A stretch of DNA of 64,000 bases from Planctomycetales bacterium ZRK34 (GCA_014873095.1 CP050848.1:992001-1056000); one strand, 5' to 3'. Counted from the first letter of the stretch, positions 9,161 through 17,442 are shown. Program-made: numbers and translations. Notes: generated by a model not told the origin, from the sequence alone.

Positions 9161-9572
9161 GGTGCTGGCAGCATTAGCGCTAGTCGGCACGTTGTTGGTC
9201 AGTGTGCTCATGGCCCATGCGCAACAGGTGCGGCAACTCGCGCGTGCTGAGCGCATGTTGCAGGTAACACACGCTGTCGACGCCATGTTGACCCAATGGT
9301 GGACAGCCCCCGCCCCCACCCCCGGAAGAGAAACCGGCGGCACAATATCTACGCCAATTCCCACCCCCGCCTCCGGCGATCTGCCCGGCAGTGAAGACTA
9401 CCAGTGGCAAACCAAATCGCTGGTGGACGATTCACTGGAGACTCTTGGCGCGCAGATCATCCGACTGACGGTTACCGACAAACTCAGCGGCGAAGTCGTA
9501 ATGCAACTCGATCTGGCCGCCCCACTGCCGGCCTCCAGTGATGCGTCCGCGCTTCGGGAGGATGCTCCGTGA
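9108..9572 (+). CDS. gspI: Minor pseudopilin GspI
   Basis: A 154-residue minor pseudopilin, overlapping gspH by 53 bp. Cleavage is predicted in CSG-LSLIEVLAALALVGTLL, so the mature protein begins with Leu rather than the usual Phe/Met, and Glu+5 is kept. A Pro-rich segment (APTPGRETGGTISTPIPTPA) lies in the middle, coded by CCCCC-rich DNA. Assigned GspI from its order between H and J, its short length and the AHAQQVRQLARAERM helix. It would form the pseudopilus tip with GspJ and GspK. Confidence 0.8.
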   Translation: MNNRSKTSSQCSGLSLIEVLAALALVGTLLVSVLMAHAQQVRQLARAERMLQVTHAVDAMLTQWWTAPAPTPGRETGGTISTPIPTPASGDLPGSEDYQWQTKSLVDDSLETLGAQIIRLTVTDKLSGEVVMQLDLAAPLPASSDASALREDAP

Positions 9573-10132
9573 TGCCTGCGTGCAGACAGCCCGGCTTCAC
9601 CCTGCTTGAGCTGATTGCGGCGTTAGCGCTTTCGACCCTGTTGATGTTGGGCCTGCTGACAGTGATCACGGCGATCTCGTCGCCACGATCAACCACTGAG
9701 GCCGGAGACTTCAGCCAGGATCACACGACGCAGTTGCTGATCAGCCTCGTGCGGCACGACCTGATGCACGCCCAGGATATCACGGTCGAAGCCAATCATA
9801 TTAAGATTCAGGGATATGGCGCACTGGATTCCCAGTCATTGACGCCGACACATCGCCGTGCCGAAGTCGAATACCTCATCGAACAGCATGAAGAACTCAC
9901 CATCCTTGTTCGCCAGCAGCGAGATGTCGATGATCTGACGGCAACCAACACACATCGCCACCTGCTCGCAACCGACGTCTCGCAATTCATGCTGACACCC
10001 ATGAGACCCCTGCCCTCAGCGACGACCGCCCCCTCATCGCCGGAATCGACCGCCTATCGGCTGGTCGTCACCTGTTCCGATGCAAAGAAGCCGTTGATCG
10101 ATGATGTCATCATGCGAGGAGGCGCCTCATGA
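9572..10132 (+). CDS. gspJ: Minor pseudopilin GspJ-like
   Basis: A 186-residue protein with a class III signal peptide: MPACRQPG-FTLLELIAALALSTLLMLGLL, Glu+5 present. ATG 9572 shares one base with the gspI stop; a GTG at 9569 is an alternative and is nearer the optimal distance from GGGAGG at 9555. The remaining sequence (LVRHDLMHAQDITVEANHIKIQGYGALD) matches the usual GspJ pattern of a beta-rich domain scoring per-residue features. It is tip-complex partner of GspI and GspK. Confidence 0.8.
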   Translation: MPACRQPGFTLLELIAALALSTLLMLGLLTVITAISSPRSTTEAGDFSQDHTTQLLISLVRHDLMHAQDITVEANHIKIQGYGALDSQSLTPTHRRAEVEYLIEQHEELTILVRQQRDVDDLTATNTHRHLLATDVSQFMLTPMRPLPSATTAPSSPESTAYRLVVTCSDAKKPLIDDVIMRGGAS

Positions 10133-10995
10133 TGACTTCCCGCTCATCACATCGGGGCTTCGTGCTCATCCTCACGCTTGTGCTGATCGTGATTGCCTCA
10201 GTAACGCTGGCGGCTGTAGCGCGTCGCAGCATGGCCACGGCGCTGAATGCTCAATGCCATCAAGATGATCTGCAACGCCACTGGGGAACATTGAGCCTGA
10301 CGGCCGCGATTTTGCCTCATGCCGAACAGATTCTGAAGACAGCCGAGCAGGACCTCGACCAACCCGTCGCTCATGTGAACATCCAATGCCTTCTTGGCGA
10401 CATGGCATTCGAACTCACGCTCGCTGACGAGCAGGCCAAGGCAAATGTCAATACACTACTGGCGACTCGATCGCGTCGCAGCGTTTATGACAATGTCCGC
10501 CAATTGGCAACCGACAGCGATACCGCCTTGCCACCGGAGGTCCGTTCACTGGCCATCTTTGATGCCGGTAAGCATGACAAGAAGATTCAAAGTTTTGGCG
10601 AGCTTTTTGAAACCTGTTCGACGGCCTCGCTTCATGCCGCCGCCGCGCAACTGACCTGCTGGGGCAACGGCAAACTGCACTGGCACCGCACTCCTCCTCT
10701 GGTGCTGCGCGAGGTGCTTGAGCCGCTGGCCGATCACACCGCCATTCAGCAATTGATTGACTTGCGCCAGATGGATGTCGTGCCGAACGTCAACGAAGCA
10801 ATTGCCGGTCTGGAAGACGTCAACAAATCGAGTCGCCAGGCATTGACGCGACTGCTGACCGAAACTTCCGGCTGTCACAGTCTCTGGATCACGATGACCG
10901 ACAAGCATCGACAATGGGATCATCTGGCGGTCCTCGAAACAGCGCATGACCGCCAGCCAGGCGGCAAGACTGCCCAATGGCATTTTGAGTGGTGA
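10129..10995 (+). CDS. gspK: Minor pseudopilin GspK-like
   Basis: A 288-residue protein with the prepilin-like start RG-FVLILTLVLIVIASVTLAAVA. As in other GspK proteins, the Glu at +5 is missing, which fits the tip subunit. The body contains FELTLADEQAKANVNTL, similar to the conserved GspK stretch that carries an acidic residue followed by KINLN. Helix-hairpin-helix-like repeats (VPNVNEAIAGLEDVNKSSRQAL) also agree with GspK. It starts at ATG 10129, overlapping gspJ. Confidence 0.82.
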   Translation: MMTSRSSHRGFVLILTLVLIVIASVTLAAVARRSMATALNAQCHQDDLQRHWGTLSLTAAILPHAEQILKTAEQDLDQPVAHVNIQCLLGDMAFELTLADEQAKANVNTLLATRSRRSVYDNVRQLATDSDTALPPEVRSLAIFDAGKHDKKIQSFGELFETCSTASLHAAAAQLTCWGNGKLHWHRTPPLVLREVLEPLADHTAIQQLIDLRQMDVVPNVNEAIAGLEDVNKSSRQALTRLLTETSGCHSLWITMTDKHRQWDHLAVLETAHDRQPGGKTAQWHFEW

Positions 10996-10997
10996 CG

Positions 10998-11504
10998 ATG
11001 ACGAGCAGACGATCACGCAATAGTTTGTGGCTGGCTTCGGCGGTGACGCTGGTGGGCGCCGCCGGGTCCATCGTGCTGGCGATTCAATTGCCACTGGCCG
11101 TACCCCGGATTGATGCGGCTGTCGCCGACTCGACGACTGCACCACCCGATACGCCAAGCCAGACCCAGGGCCAACTAGACGCTAAGCGACTACAGAAATT
11201 GTGGAATCTTCAACTCCGTCGCCCTTTGCATGATCCGCCGCCGCCTGCACCCAAAGCCCCCCCGCCGCCACCACCGCCGAAGCCTCTGAACGTTCGTTTG
11301 ATCGGCACCATCATTGGCTCGTCTCACTCCAAAGGGTTATTCGATCTCGGCGGTGGCAATCGGCAACTTCTAGCTGTCGGCCAGGCCATCGAAACCACTC
11401 ATGGACCTGCGGAAATACGTTCCATCACACCGAAAGCCGCGACGGTACACTTTGACAATCGCGAGATCACGCTGGAGATCGTCGAAGACGGCAAAAATAA
11501 ATGA
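10998..11504 (+). CDS. GspC-like type II secretion protein
   Basis: A 168-residue bitopic membrane protein: a cytoplasmic tail of about 12 residues, a membrane segment at about 12-35 (LASAVTLVGAAGSIVLAIQL), a Pro-rich periplasmic linker with runs of seven and four prolines, then a small beta domain (LNVRLIGTIIGSSHSKGLFDL ... GQAIETTHGPAEIRSITPKAATV). This domain matches the homology region of GspC, which contacts GspD. It lacks a PDZ domain. In this operon gspC sits after gspK rather than before gspD. ATG 10998 is preferred over two GTG codons just upstream. Confidence 0.75.
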   Translation: MTSRRSRNSLWLASAVTLVGAAGSIVLAIQLPLAVPRIDAAVADSTTAPPDTPSQTQGQLDAKRLQKLWNLQLRRPLHDPPPPAPKAPPPPPPPKPLNVRLIGTIIGSSHSKGLFDLGGGNRQLLAVGQAIETTHGPAEIRSITPKAATVHFDNREITLEIVEDGKNK

Positions 11505-12799
11505 CCCCTCGGATCACCGCCATACTGATTGATGAACATGCTGCGACGATCATCGCAGCCGAAGGTGATCGTATTGAGCGACACCCGGTGGCGATAGATG
11601 CCGAGGCTCCGCCACAGCAGCAAATCGCTGAATGCATCCGTGCGATTGGGTCCCACGATTCTGAGATTGTCCTGGCGATTCCTTCGATGTGGTGCCAGGC
11701 CGCGGCTGTTGAAATAGGCAACAAGACCAAACGAAGCGACGAAGCGTTGGGATATCGTCTGGAAGAGTATCTGCCGATCGCCGCGGAGGATTTTGTCGCC
11801 GACTTCGCGCCTTGTTCGTCGGAAGGAGAATCAACCCCGGAACAAACAGACTCACCCGATTCAGAAGATCAGGACGATCTTGCAACACGTTCACGCCGAC
11901 TCGGCGTTTGTGTCCCGATCTCAAAACTTGAATTGTTCATTCATGAGCTCGAAAATGAAGGCATTCACATCGGCTGGATCTGCCCTGCCGCGATGCTCGT
12001 CGGCCAACAGGCGACGGATACGGATTCGCACGATACGGACACGGTCACCTTCGCAATCAACGGACATACCGACATACTGATCACACATGCCGGAGCGCCG
12101 ACAGGTTGGTATATCGCACCGAATCAACCCGATGAGATTAAACAAATCCTGCAGGCCGAAAATCTGGATACAGCCGCAAATATTGACGATCCGTGCGCAC
12201 ACATTGGAACCTGCGCCACACAAATCGCCACCGGCAATGTCCAGCCGTGGATCAACCTGCGCCGTGGGCCGCTTGCTGTCGGCGACTCGCTTCGCAGTGT
12301 GCGCCGCCCACTCATCGCACTGCTTGTAGCCGTGGTGCTATTCATGCTCTGTAGCGCCGGCGTCATGCTCTGGCGCGCTCAGAGCTATAACCAACTCGCG
12401 AACAACTACTATGCCCGGCAGCTTGAGCTACTGAAAACAACCCTCCCTGGCCAGCGAGTGCTCGCCGCGCCTCGGTTGCAACTGACCAGCGAGCATAAAC
12501 GACTTGCTGGCGTCCGTGGTTCCGATGATGCACCCGACCTGACCGCCTCATCGCTAGATGACCTTGTGCGACTGCTCGAATCGTTGCCGATAAAACTGCG
12601 CTTCCGCTTGCTTGAGCTGCGGCTCGACCCCGATCGCATCATCATCGATGGCCAAGCTCGCTCGCACAGCGATGCCGATGCCATCGCCAAAGCACTGCGC
12701 CAGCGCGGGCAATTCAACGTCGCCCCCCCACGCACCCAGGCTCTGAAAGACGGCGGCGTCAGCTTCGTTCTCCAGATCTCCGGGAACACCAAACCATGA
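11501..12799 (+). CDS. gspL: GspL-like protein (PilM/PilN-type actin fold plus membrane anchor)
   Basis: A 432-residue protein starting at an ATG that overlaps the previous stop. The first ~265 residues form an actin/PilM-like domain (ITAILIDEHAATIIAAEGDR, then LAIPSMWCQAAAVEI, LGYRLEEYLPI and a second subdomain VTFAINGHTDILI). A membrane segment lies at about 267-288 (LIALLVAVVLFMLCSAGVML), and the rest is a periplasmic ferredoxin-like domain (LLESLPIKLRFRLLELRLDPDRIIIDGQA). This is the architecture of GspL, which links GspE to GspM and the platform. Confidence 0.82.
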   Translation: MTPRITAILIDEHAATIIAAEGDRIERHPVAIDAEAPPQQQIAECIRAIGSHDSEIVLAIPSMWCQAAAVEIGNKTKRSDEALGYRLEEYLPIAAEDFVADFAPCSSEGESTPEQTDSPDSEDQDDLATRSRRLGVCVPISKLELFIHELENEGIHIGWICPAAMLVGQQATDTDSHDTDTVTFAINGHTDILITHAGAPTGWYIAPNQPDEIKQILQAENLDTAANIDDPCAHIGTCATQIATGNVQPWINLRRGPLAVGDSLRSVRRPLIALLVAVVLFMLCSAGVMLWRAQSYNQLANNYYARQLELLKTTLPGQRVLAAPRLQLTSEHKRLAGVRGSDDAPDLTASSLDDLVRLLESLPIKLRFRLLELRLDPDRIIIDGQARSHSDADAIAKALRQRGQFNVAPPRTQALKDGGVSFVLQISGNTKP

Positions 12800-13320
12800 G
12801 CCCCCAGCGACGACAACTGGTACTCATCACGACACTGCTGGCCATGCTGCTCGCAGTCGTCGCATGGTCTTACAGTGCCATGTCGCAGGCAAAGGCCAAT
12901 GCCTCGGCCACCGCCAAAGACCTGGCGGAGTGCAGCAAGTTGGCGCAGATGATCCAGCAAACTCGCCGACAACCACAACTGGTCGGCGACCATGAACTGG
13001 CGTTTACTGACCTGTCGCGTCAGATCGAGGAAGCCGCCGAGAAGCAGGGAATACACACTGATGCGATCGTTCGTATCAGCCCCGAGCCTGCCCGCCGGCT
13101 TGGCCGAACGGCCTATCGCGAGCAACCCACACGTATCGAGCTACGCCAGGCGACGCTCAAGCAATTGCTCGGTCTGATGCATCAACTCACCGCCACGTCG
13201 CCATCGCTGCGCATCCGCGGCATCCGCCTGTCGGCGCCACGCAGTGAATCCGATGACCAAACCTGGAATACCGAGTTCACACTCAGCCACTTACAATACA
13301 GTCCCGACAAGAACCCCTGA
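12796..13320 (+). CDS. gspM: GspM/PilO-like assembly protein
   Basis: A 174-residue bitopic protein: short cytoplasmic tail, membrane segment (about 7-27, LVLITTLLAMLLAVVAWSYS), coiled coil (about 35-80) and a C-terminal ferredoxin-like domain (RIELRQATLKQLLGLMHQLTATSPSLRIRGIRL). Size, topology and the overlap with gspL (ATGA) support GspM. It closes the core secretion operon. Confidence 0.78.
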   Translation: MSPQRRQLVLITTLLAMLLAVVAWSYSAMSQAKANASATAKDLAECSKLAQMIQQTRRQPQLVGDHELAFTDLSRQIEEAAEKQGIHTDAIVRISPEPARRLGRTAYREQPTRIELRQATLKQLLGLMHQLTATSPSLRIRGIRLSAPRSESDDQTWNTEFTLSHLQYSPDKNP

Positions 13321-13341
13321 CCGTGGAGTGTCACACTTCTG

Positions 13342-13926
13342 ATGTTACGACTTACCTGCTTAACGCTGTGCCTGCTTGTGTCACTGGTCGGGTGCAATAA
13401 CACCACGCGTGTGTCCCGCGAATACGAAACCGTCTCGCAGGAACTTGGCCGCAACCCGGAAGCGGCCAAGTATTTTCATCAGCAGGGACTCAAAGCACTC
13501 GACCAAGGCAAGTCCGACGAGGCCGAAGCCGCATTCAAACGCGCCCTCGAAGCCGATGTGAACTACGGCCCGGCACACAACAATCTCGGCCAGTTGTACT
13601 TCCAGCAGCAAAAGCTCTACCTCGCCGCCTGGGAGTTCCAGTACGCCGCCAAACTCATGCCGCAGAAAGCTGAGCCGCTGAATAACCTCGGCCTCGTTCA
13701 CGAGCAGGCCGGACAACTCGATCAAGCCATCACATGCTTCCACGATGCTTTAAAACTCGCCCCCGAAAACCCTGAAATCATCGGCAACCTCGCTCGAACA
13801 CTCATCCGCCGGGGTGACCGAACGCAGGAAGTAAGAGATCTGCTTCAACAGTTGGTCATGCGAGACTCACGACCACAGTGGCAGGCCTGGGCGAAAGAAG
13901 AACTGGTGCGGATGACAAACAACTGA
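13342..13926 (+). CDS. TPR-repeat lipoprotein
   Basis: A 194-residue lipoprotein. The lipobox is LVGC (Cys at about residue 18), so it is membrane-anchored after signal peptidase II cleavage. At least three TPR units follow (EAAKYFHQQGLKALDQGKSD, GPAHNNLGQLYFQQQKLYLA, AEPLNNLGLVHEQAGQLDQA and PEIIGNLARTLIRRGD). It starts 21 bp after gspM and is probably the last gene of the operon; TPR lipoproteins such as pilotins PilF/PilW help the assembly of secretins, and the same role for GspD here is an inference. Confidence 0.85.
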   Translation: MLRLTCLTLCLLVSLVGCNNTTRVSREYETVSQELGRNPEAAKYFHQQGLKALDQGKSDEAEAAFKRALEADVNYGPAHNNLGQLYFQQQKLYLAAWEFQYAAKLMPQKAEPLNNLGLVHEQAGQLDQAITCFHDALKLAPENPEIIGNLARTLIRRGDRTQEVRDLLQQLVMRDSRPQWQAWAKEELVRMTNN

Positions 13927-13999
13927 TTGACCCTTCATCTGCACGGGGCTTGCTACACGACATGGATTGAGAATCTAACGGGGTAAGGTAATGCTTGGG

Positions 14000-14028
14000 C
14001 ACCCGGCCGTTGGCCGGTGTACCTTTTT
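14000..14028 (+). terminator. Rho-independent-type terminator of the type II secretion operon
   Basis: A GC-rich hairpin, CACCCGGCC-GTT-GGCCGGTG with one bulged C and a 3-nt loop (14000-14019), followed after TACC by five T residues. It lies 74 bp after the TPR lipoprotein stop on the same strand, where the operon should end. Confidence 0.7.
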
Positions 14029-14154
14029 GCCGGTATGGGACCCACAGAAATAACCGGGGTAGGCATGGGGGGCTGTATCTGGCTATTTGATTTGTAAGAC
14101 CGATCGCTACTTCTTTCCCGGCTGGATAAAATCCTGTCATCCATACCAACATCC

Positions 14155-14670
14155 ATGAGCATGACATCAGACCAACGACAACTGTTGAAACAAATCCATG
14201 ACAGGGATGCGACAGTCAAGAAGCCCTCATTCATGCGGCGGTCCCGCTACCAGTTCGTCATTGATCACGGACACTGGTACGCTCCCACACCATGCCCCGA
14301 CACGATGGCTCGTGGCGACAAACAACAATGCTTCAAGAACGCCCTTGAACTTGCCAGCGACGATGAATATTTGTACTACGTCGAAGGATTCGCCCTCTAC
14401 AGTTCAAAGGGCCTGATTGTTCATCATGCTTGGATTACCGATGGATCGGGGCGAGCAATCGACCCGACTTGGGATCAACCCGGCGTGGCGTATGCTGGAG
14501 TCCCGTTCAAAATGGATTTCGTATTAGCTGCAGCAATCGCCGATCACAGCGTCAACTCGGTTCTTGATGACTACGGCAACTATTGGCCGATATTGGGAGA
14601 ACTAGGCGAACGTTCTGAGGAGTGGTTGGAGCCCAGAGGCTTTGGTGTACTTGGTTGTGTTTCGCCGTAG
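14155..14670 (+). CDS. Orphan protein with a possible Cys-His-Asp catalytic triad
   Basis: A 171-residue soluble protein, no signal peptide. I do not recognise a named family. The order of conserved-looking motifs, QQCFKNALELA (Cys about 60), a strand reading LYYVEGFALYS, then HHAWITDGSGRAIDPTW (His about 90, Asp about 103), resembles the Cys-His-Asp layout of papain/transglutaminase-like folds, where the Cys starts a helix and His and Asp lie on following strands. No ribosome site is clear at ATG 14155, and ATG 14161 is as good. It follows the type II operon terminator and stands alone on the plus strand. Confidence 0.6.
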   Translation: MSMTSDQRQLLKQIHDRDATVKKPSFMRRSRYQFVIDHGHWYAPTPCPDTMARGDKQQCFKNALELASDDEYLYYVEGFALYSSKGLIVHHAWITDGSGRAIDPTWDQPGVAYAGVPFKMDFVLAAAIADHSVNSVLDDYGNYWPILGELGERSEEWLEPRGFGVLGCVSP

Positions 14671-14735
14671 AGATATGTATTGACTCCAGTATATATCATG
14701 TGGCATACAAGAATACCGCACTTTGAAATCACTCT

Positions 14736-15537
14736 ATGCTGCTGGTCACCAAACATACATTCTTTGCCGCACGAACCTGCCCAACCTGCGGCTGGCATCT
14801 GAGCCACAACGACAACGGGACGCCTTCTGTGGCTGACCAGTTTCGCATGGCCGAAGGCTCTCAAATCCATCGCAAAGCCAGTCGTGCAGCCCAGTCTGGC
14901 TGATGAGTTGGCGGCGATCCGGTGGCCTGCCTACTACCTTGACTTTGAGACGTTCAAAACGGCCGTTCCGCTATTCCCATATGTCGCACCCCACGAGGCA
15001 ATCCTGACTCAATATTCCATCCACATTTGTTCTGCCCCGAGCCAGGTTAATGATCATCGTGAATATCTGGCTGACACATCAAAGGACTGCCGTCGGGAAT
15101 TGGCTGAGCGACTGATCGCTGACTTGGGCGACGAGGGGAGCATCGTGACTTATTCACCTTACGAGAAGACAATGATCAACAAGTTGGCGGAGCTGTTCCC
15201 TGACTTGGCAGAGCCGCTGGGGCGCTGCGTCGAGCGGCTGTACGACTTGAAAAATGTGCTGAGCGAAGGGTACTACCACCCGGACTTCCATGGCAGTTAT
15301 TCGATCAAGGGCGTGTTGCCGGTGCTGGTGCCTGACATGACATATGAGGGGATGGATATTGGGGACGGGGATACGGCTTCAGCGATCTTCGCTAAGATGG
15401 CAATGGGCCGGAATAGCAAGGCGGAGATGAAGAAGGTTCGAGAGCAATTGCTGACTTACTGTGGTCAGGACACCTTGGCGATGGTACGGCTGTCTCATGG
15501 ATTCAGTTCGTCAGGGTATGGTTCCGAAGGGTCGTAG
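14736..15537 (+). pseudogene. Remnant of a DUF2779-family protein (internal deletion and frameshift)
   Basis: Two pieces of one family lie back to back in different frames. From ATG 14736 a 55-codon frame (LLVTKHTFFAARTCPTCGWHL ... EGSQIHRKA) resembles the N-terminus of DUF2779 proteins, which starts SKHTYL-x-CPKRLWL. From 14884, in a shifted frame, 217 codons match the C-terminal RNase-H-like part: YYLDFETF, QYSIHI, IVTYSPYEKTMI, LYDLKNVLSEGYYHPDFHGSYSIKGVLP and YCGQDTLAMV. The central part of a normal ~500-residue protein is missing. The C-terminal piece keeps an acidic nuclease-like D-x-E pair, but whether it is translated alone from the GTG at 14884 is unclear. Confidence 0.7.
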
Positions 15538-15670
15538 TACGTGGAAGCGACCCATTCGATTCGTCCAAAGTCGATGCTATCGACTACGGGCGCTGAATGT
15601 CACCGACACGGTCAAGCTCGTCGCGCATGGCGTCTCCGGACGCTTCACATAATGGGCGATTAGGGGACAA

Positions 15671-16078
15671 TCATCGGCCAGGCACAATTTGGATATGAAA
15701 TGTATTACTCTCATATTGTATACTAACCCAAAAATGAGTCACACTCCCCATAATCCCTAATGGGCGATTGAGTTTATAAAAAAACCTGACCGGGTTGCCA
15801 GTATAGGCCCGAACATGATAATCATCTAATTGCACTGGCGTCTCATCTATCTTGATATAGCCGTTCTCAACCAGAAATTGATTTGTTTTCTCGACATGTA
15901 TCCGAGCGACTTCATCTGCGATTCGAGTATATTGATTGATTGATTCGGGAATCTCGCGTCCACTACGTATTCCCGTGTAGTTCAAAGTGGAATGATTATT
16001 GGTAGAAACGGCACACCCATTAAAGGCACCAAGCATTATTCCCAAGCACGCGACAATAACTTTGAACCCGCAGTTCAT
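15671..16078 (-). CDS. Small lipoprotein, function unknown
   Basis: A 135-residue lipoprotein when started at ATG 16078, which places a signal peptide (MNCGFKVIVACLGIMLGAFNG) directly before a lipobox Cys (FNGC). The longer open frame back to 16159 only adds a non-signal stretch. The mature part has no recognised domain; it carries a helix (INQYTRIADEVARIHVEKTNQFL) and beta strands. It is the last gene of the minus-strand chain that begins with the RHS protein, from which it is now separated by insertion sequence copy 2. It might be another immunity-type lipoprotein, but there is no direct evidence. Confidence 0.6.
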   Translation of the reverse strand: MNCGFKVIVACLGIMLGAFNGCAVSTNNHSTLNYTGIRSGREIPESINQYTRIADEVARIHVEKTNQFLVENGYIKIDETPVQLDDYHVRAYTGNPVRFFYKLNRPLGIMGSVTHFWVSIQYESNTFHIQIVPGR

Positions 16079-16164
16079 TGCTCCATTAACATTTGTGTAT
16101 GTATTCACTTGGGCATCCAAGAATTTTACGATTGTTAAGTGATCAGCGACTGCAATCATAGACG

Positions 16165-17370
16165 TTATTTAGCTGGTACTGGGCCTGGTTGAAATGGTCC
16201 GTAACCTGCCCTGTAGAAAAGCTTTAATGTTCGGCGCGTGTTCGGTTGCGCGGTTGGGTCCAAGGCGTTAGATGATGAACGATGAGCCTGACATCCAAGT
16301 CGCCACGGAGGGTGACGGCGATGGCCCTGGGGGTCGGCCGGCGGGTGCTGCCGCGCTATGGCCACCGGTTCTCGCGTCACGACTTCACGCTGCCGCAGTT
16401 GTTCGCCATCCTCGTACTGCGGCAGTTCACACGCAACGACTACCGCGGCATCGTCGCCATGCTCATCGACTGGCCGACGCTGTGCGGCGACATGCAGCTG
16501 GCGAAGGTGCCGCACTTCACCACGCTGCAGAAAGCCGAGCGGCGGCTTCTGCGCGACGCGCTGATCCGCCGCATGCTCGCGCAGACCGTGGCGCTGCTGC
16601 ATCGTCACCCGGACACATCGCTGGAGACTTCGCCGCTGATCGCCGAGGCGATCGACACTGCCGCTGCCGACTCGACGGGCTTCGAACTCGACGGCGCCAG
16701 CCGATACTTTGTGCGAAGAAAAGCGCGATCGCCGGGTTTGTATCAAACCACGACCTATCGCCGATTCGCCAAACTCGGCGTCGTGGCCGACTGCGACAAC
16801 CACCTGATCCTCGGCACGCATGCCACGATGGGCCCGCGCTCCGATGTCGACCAACTGCTGCCGCTGATGGGCGGCATGTGCGTCAACGCCGTGCCGCAAC
16901 GGCTGATCGCCGACGCCGGCTACGACTCCGAACCCAACCACATCCTGCTGCGCGAATACCTGAACATCACCTCGCTGATCCCCGCCACCGCCGGTCGACC
17001 GACGCTCAAACTGCCGACCGGCAAATGGCGTTACCTCATGGCCACCGCCTTCGACGACGAGACCTACGGCCAGCGCTGGCAGGTCGAGACCGTGATGTTC
17101 ATGCTCAAGCGCCACTTTGGCTCCGCCCTGACATCACGAAAGTATCAAACCCGCCGCCGCGAAATGAACCTCCGCGCCGTCACCCACAACCTGATGATCC
17201 TCAGATTTGCAGAGCTTTTCTACAGGGCATCCGTAACCACCATTTTCATCAAAGGGGCATGGTTTTGCTTTCAAATTTGCAGCAGCGGCGCAAAACTCTT
17301 TCTGACTAGCCAGGACGCGCTGGGTCTTGCACATGACGGCGTCGTAATCAAAATCAACAACCGTACTCAT
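16165..17370 (-). pseudogene. Small ORF split by insertion sequence copy 2
   Basis: Removing the 1023-bp element and one copy of its 9-bp duplication joins a frame from ATG 17370 to a TAA at 16165 and gives a 57-residue protein (start MSTVVDFDYDAVMCKTQRVL, end GGYGPFQPGPVPAK). The junction keeps the frame across the duplicated bases. The ATG follows the TGA of the preceding small ORF by three bases, so it looks translationally coupled. The family is not recognised. Its reality rests on the restored frame and the gene chain only. Confidence 0.5.
16207..17229 (+). mobile_element. Insertion sequence, 1023 bp, copy 2, with 9-bp target duplication
   Basis: Same element as at 626-1648 but inverted. 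The termini are TGCCCTGTAGAAAAGCT and its complement; the outer end differs from copy 1 by two bases just inside the repeat (TTAATG for CTGATG). It is flanked by the perfect 9-bp direct repeat TCCGTAACC at 16198-16206 and 17230-17238. Different target duplications for the two copies indicate independent insertions. It disrupts a small minus-strand ORF. Confidence 0.95.
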
Positions 17371-17442
17371 CAATCAGTCATTCCCATTTCTGCTATTTGG
17401 TTCATGAGGCCTTATCTTCCCCGAGTAACGTTGGGACAGTAG
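16282..17442 (+). CDS. IS4/IS5-superfamily DDE transposase, copy 2
   Basis: Near-identical twin of the transposase at 590-1573, with the same D130, D211 and E269. As there is no stop codon inside the element, the frame runs through the right terminal repeat and continues 213 bp into flanking DNA, ending at 17442. The resulting protein has 386 residues, so about 70 C-terminal residues (from SVTTIFIKGAWF) come from the antisense strand of the host ORFs. Whether this tail impairs the enzyme is unknown. Confidence 0.88.
   Translation: MSLTSKSPRRVTAMALGVGRRVLPRYGHRFSRHDFTLPQLFAILVLRQFTRNDYRGIVAMLIDWPTLCGDMQLAKVPHFTTLQKAERRLLRDALIRRMLAQTVALLHRHPDTSLETSPLIAEAIDTAAADSTGFELDGASRYFVRRKARSPGLYQTTTYRRFAKLGVVADCDNHLILGTHATMGPRSDVDQLLPLMGGMCVNAVPQRLIADAGYDSEPNHILLREYLNITSLIPATAGRPTLKLPTGKWRYLMATAFDDETYGQRWQVETVMFMLKRHFGSALTSRKYQTRRREMNLRAVTHNLMILRFAELFYRASVTTIFIKGAWFCFQICSSGAKLFLTSQDALGLAHDGVVIKINNRTHQSVIPISAIWFMRPYLPRVTLGQ

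Noticed and set aside
626-17229. Composite transposon carrying the type II secretion operon
   Set aside because: Each insertion sequence has its own, different 9-bp target duplication, showing two separate insertions.
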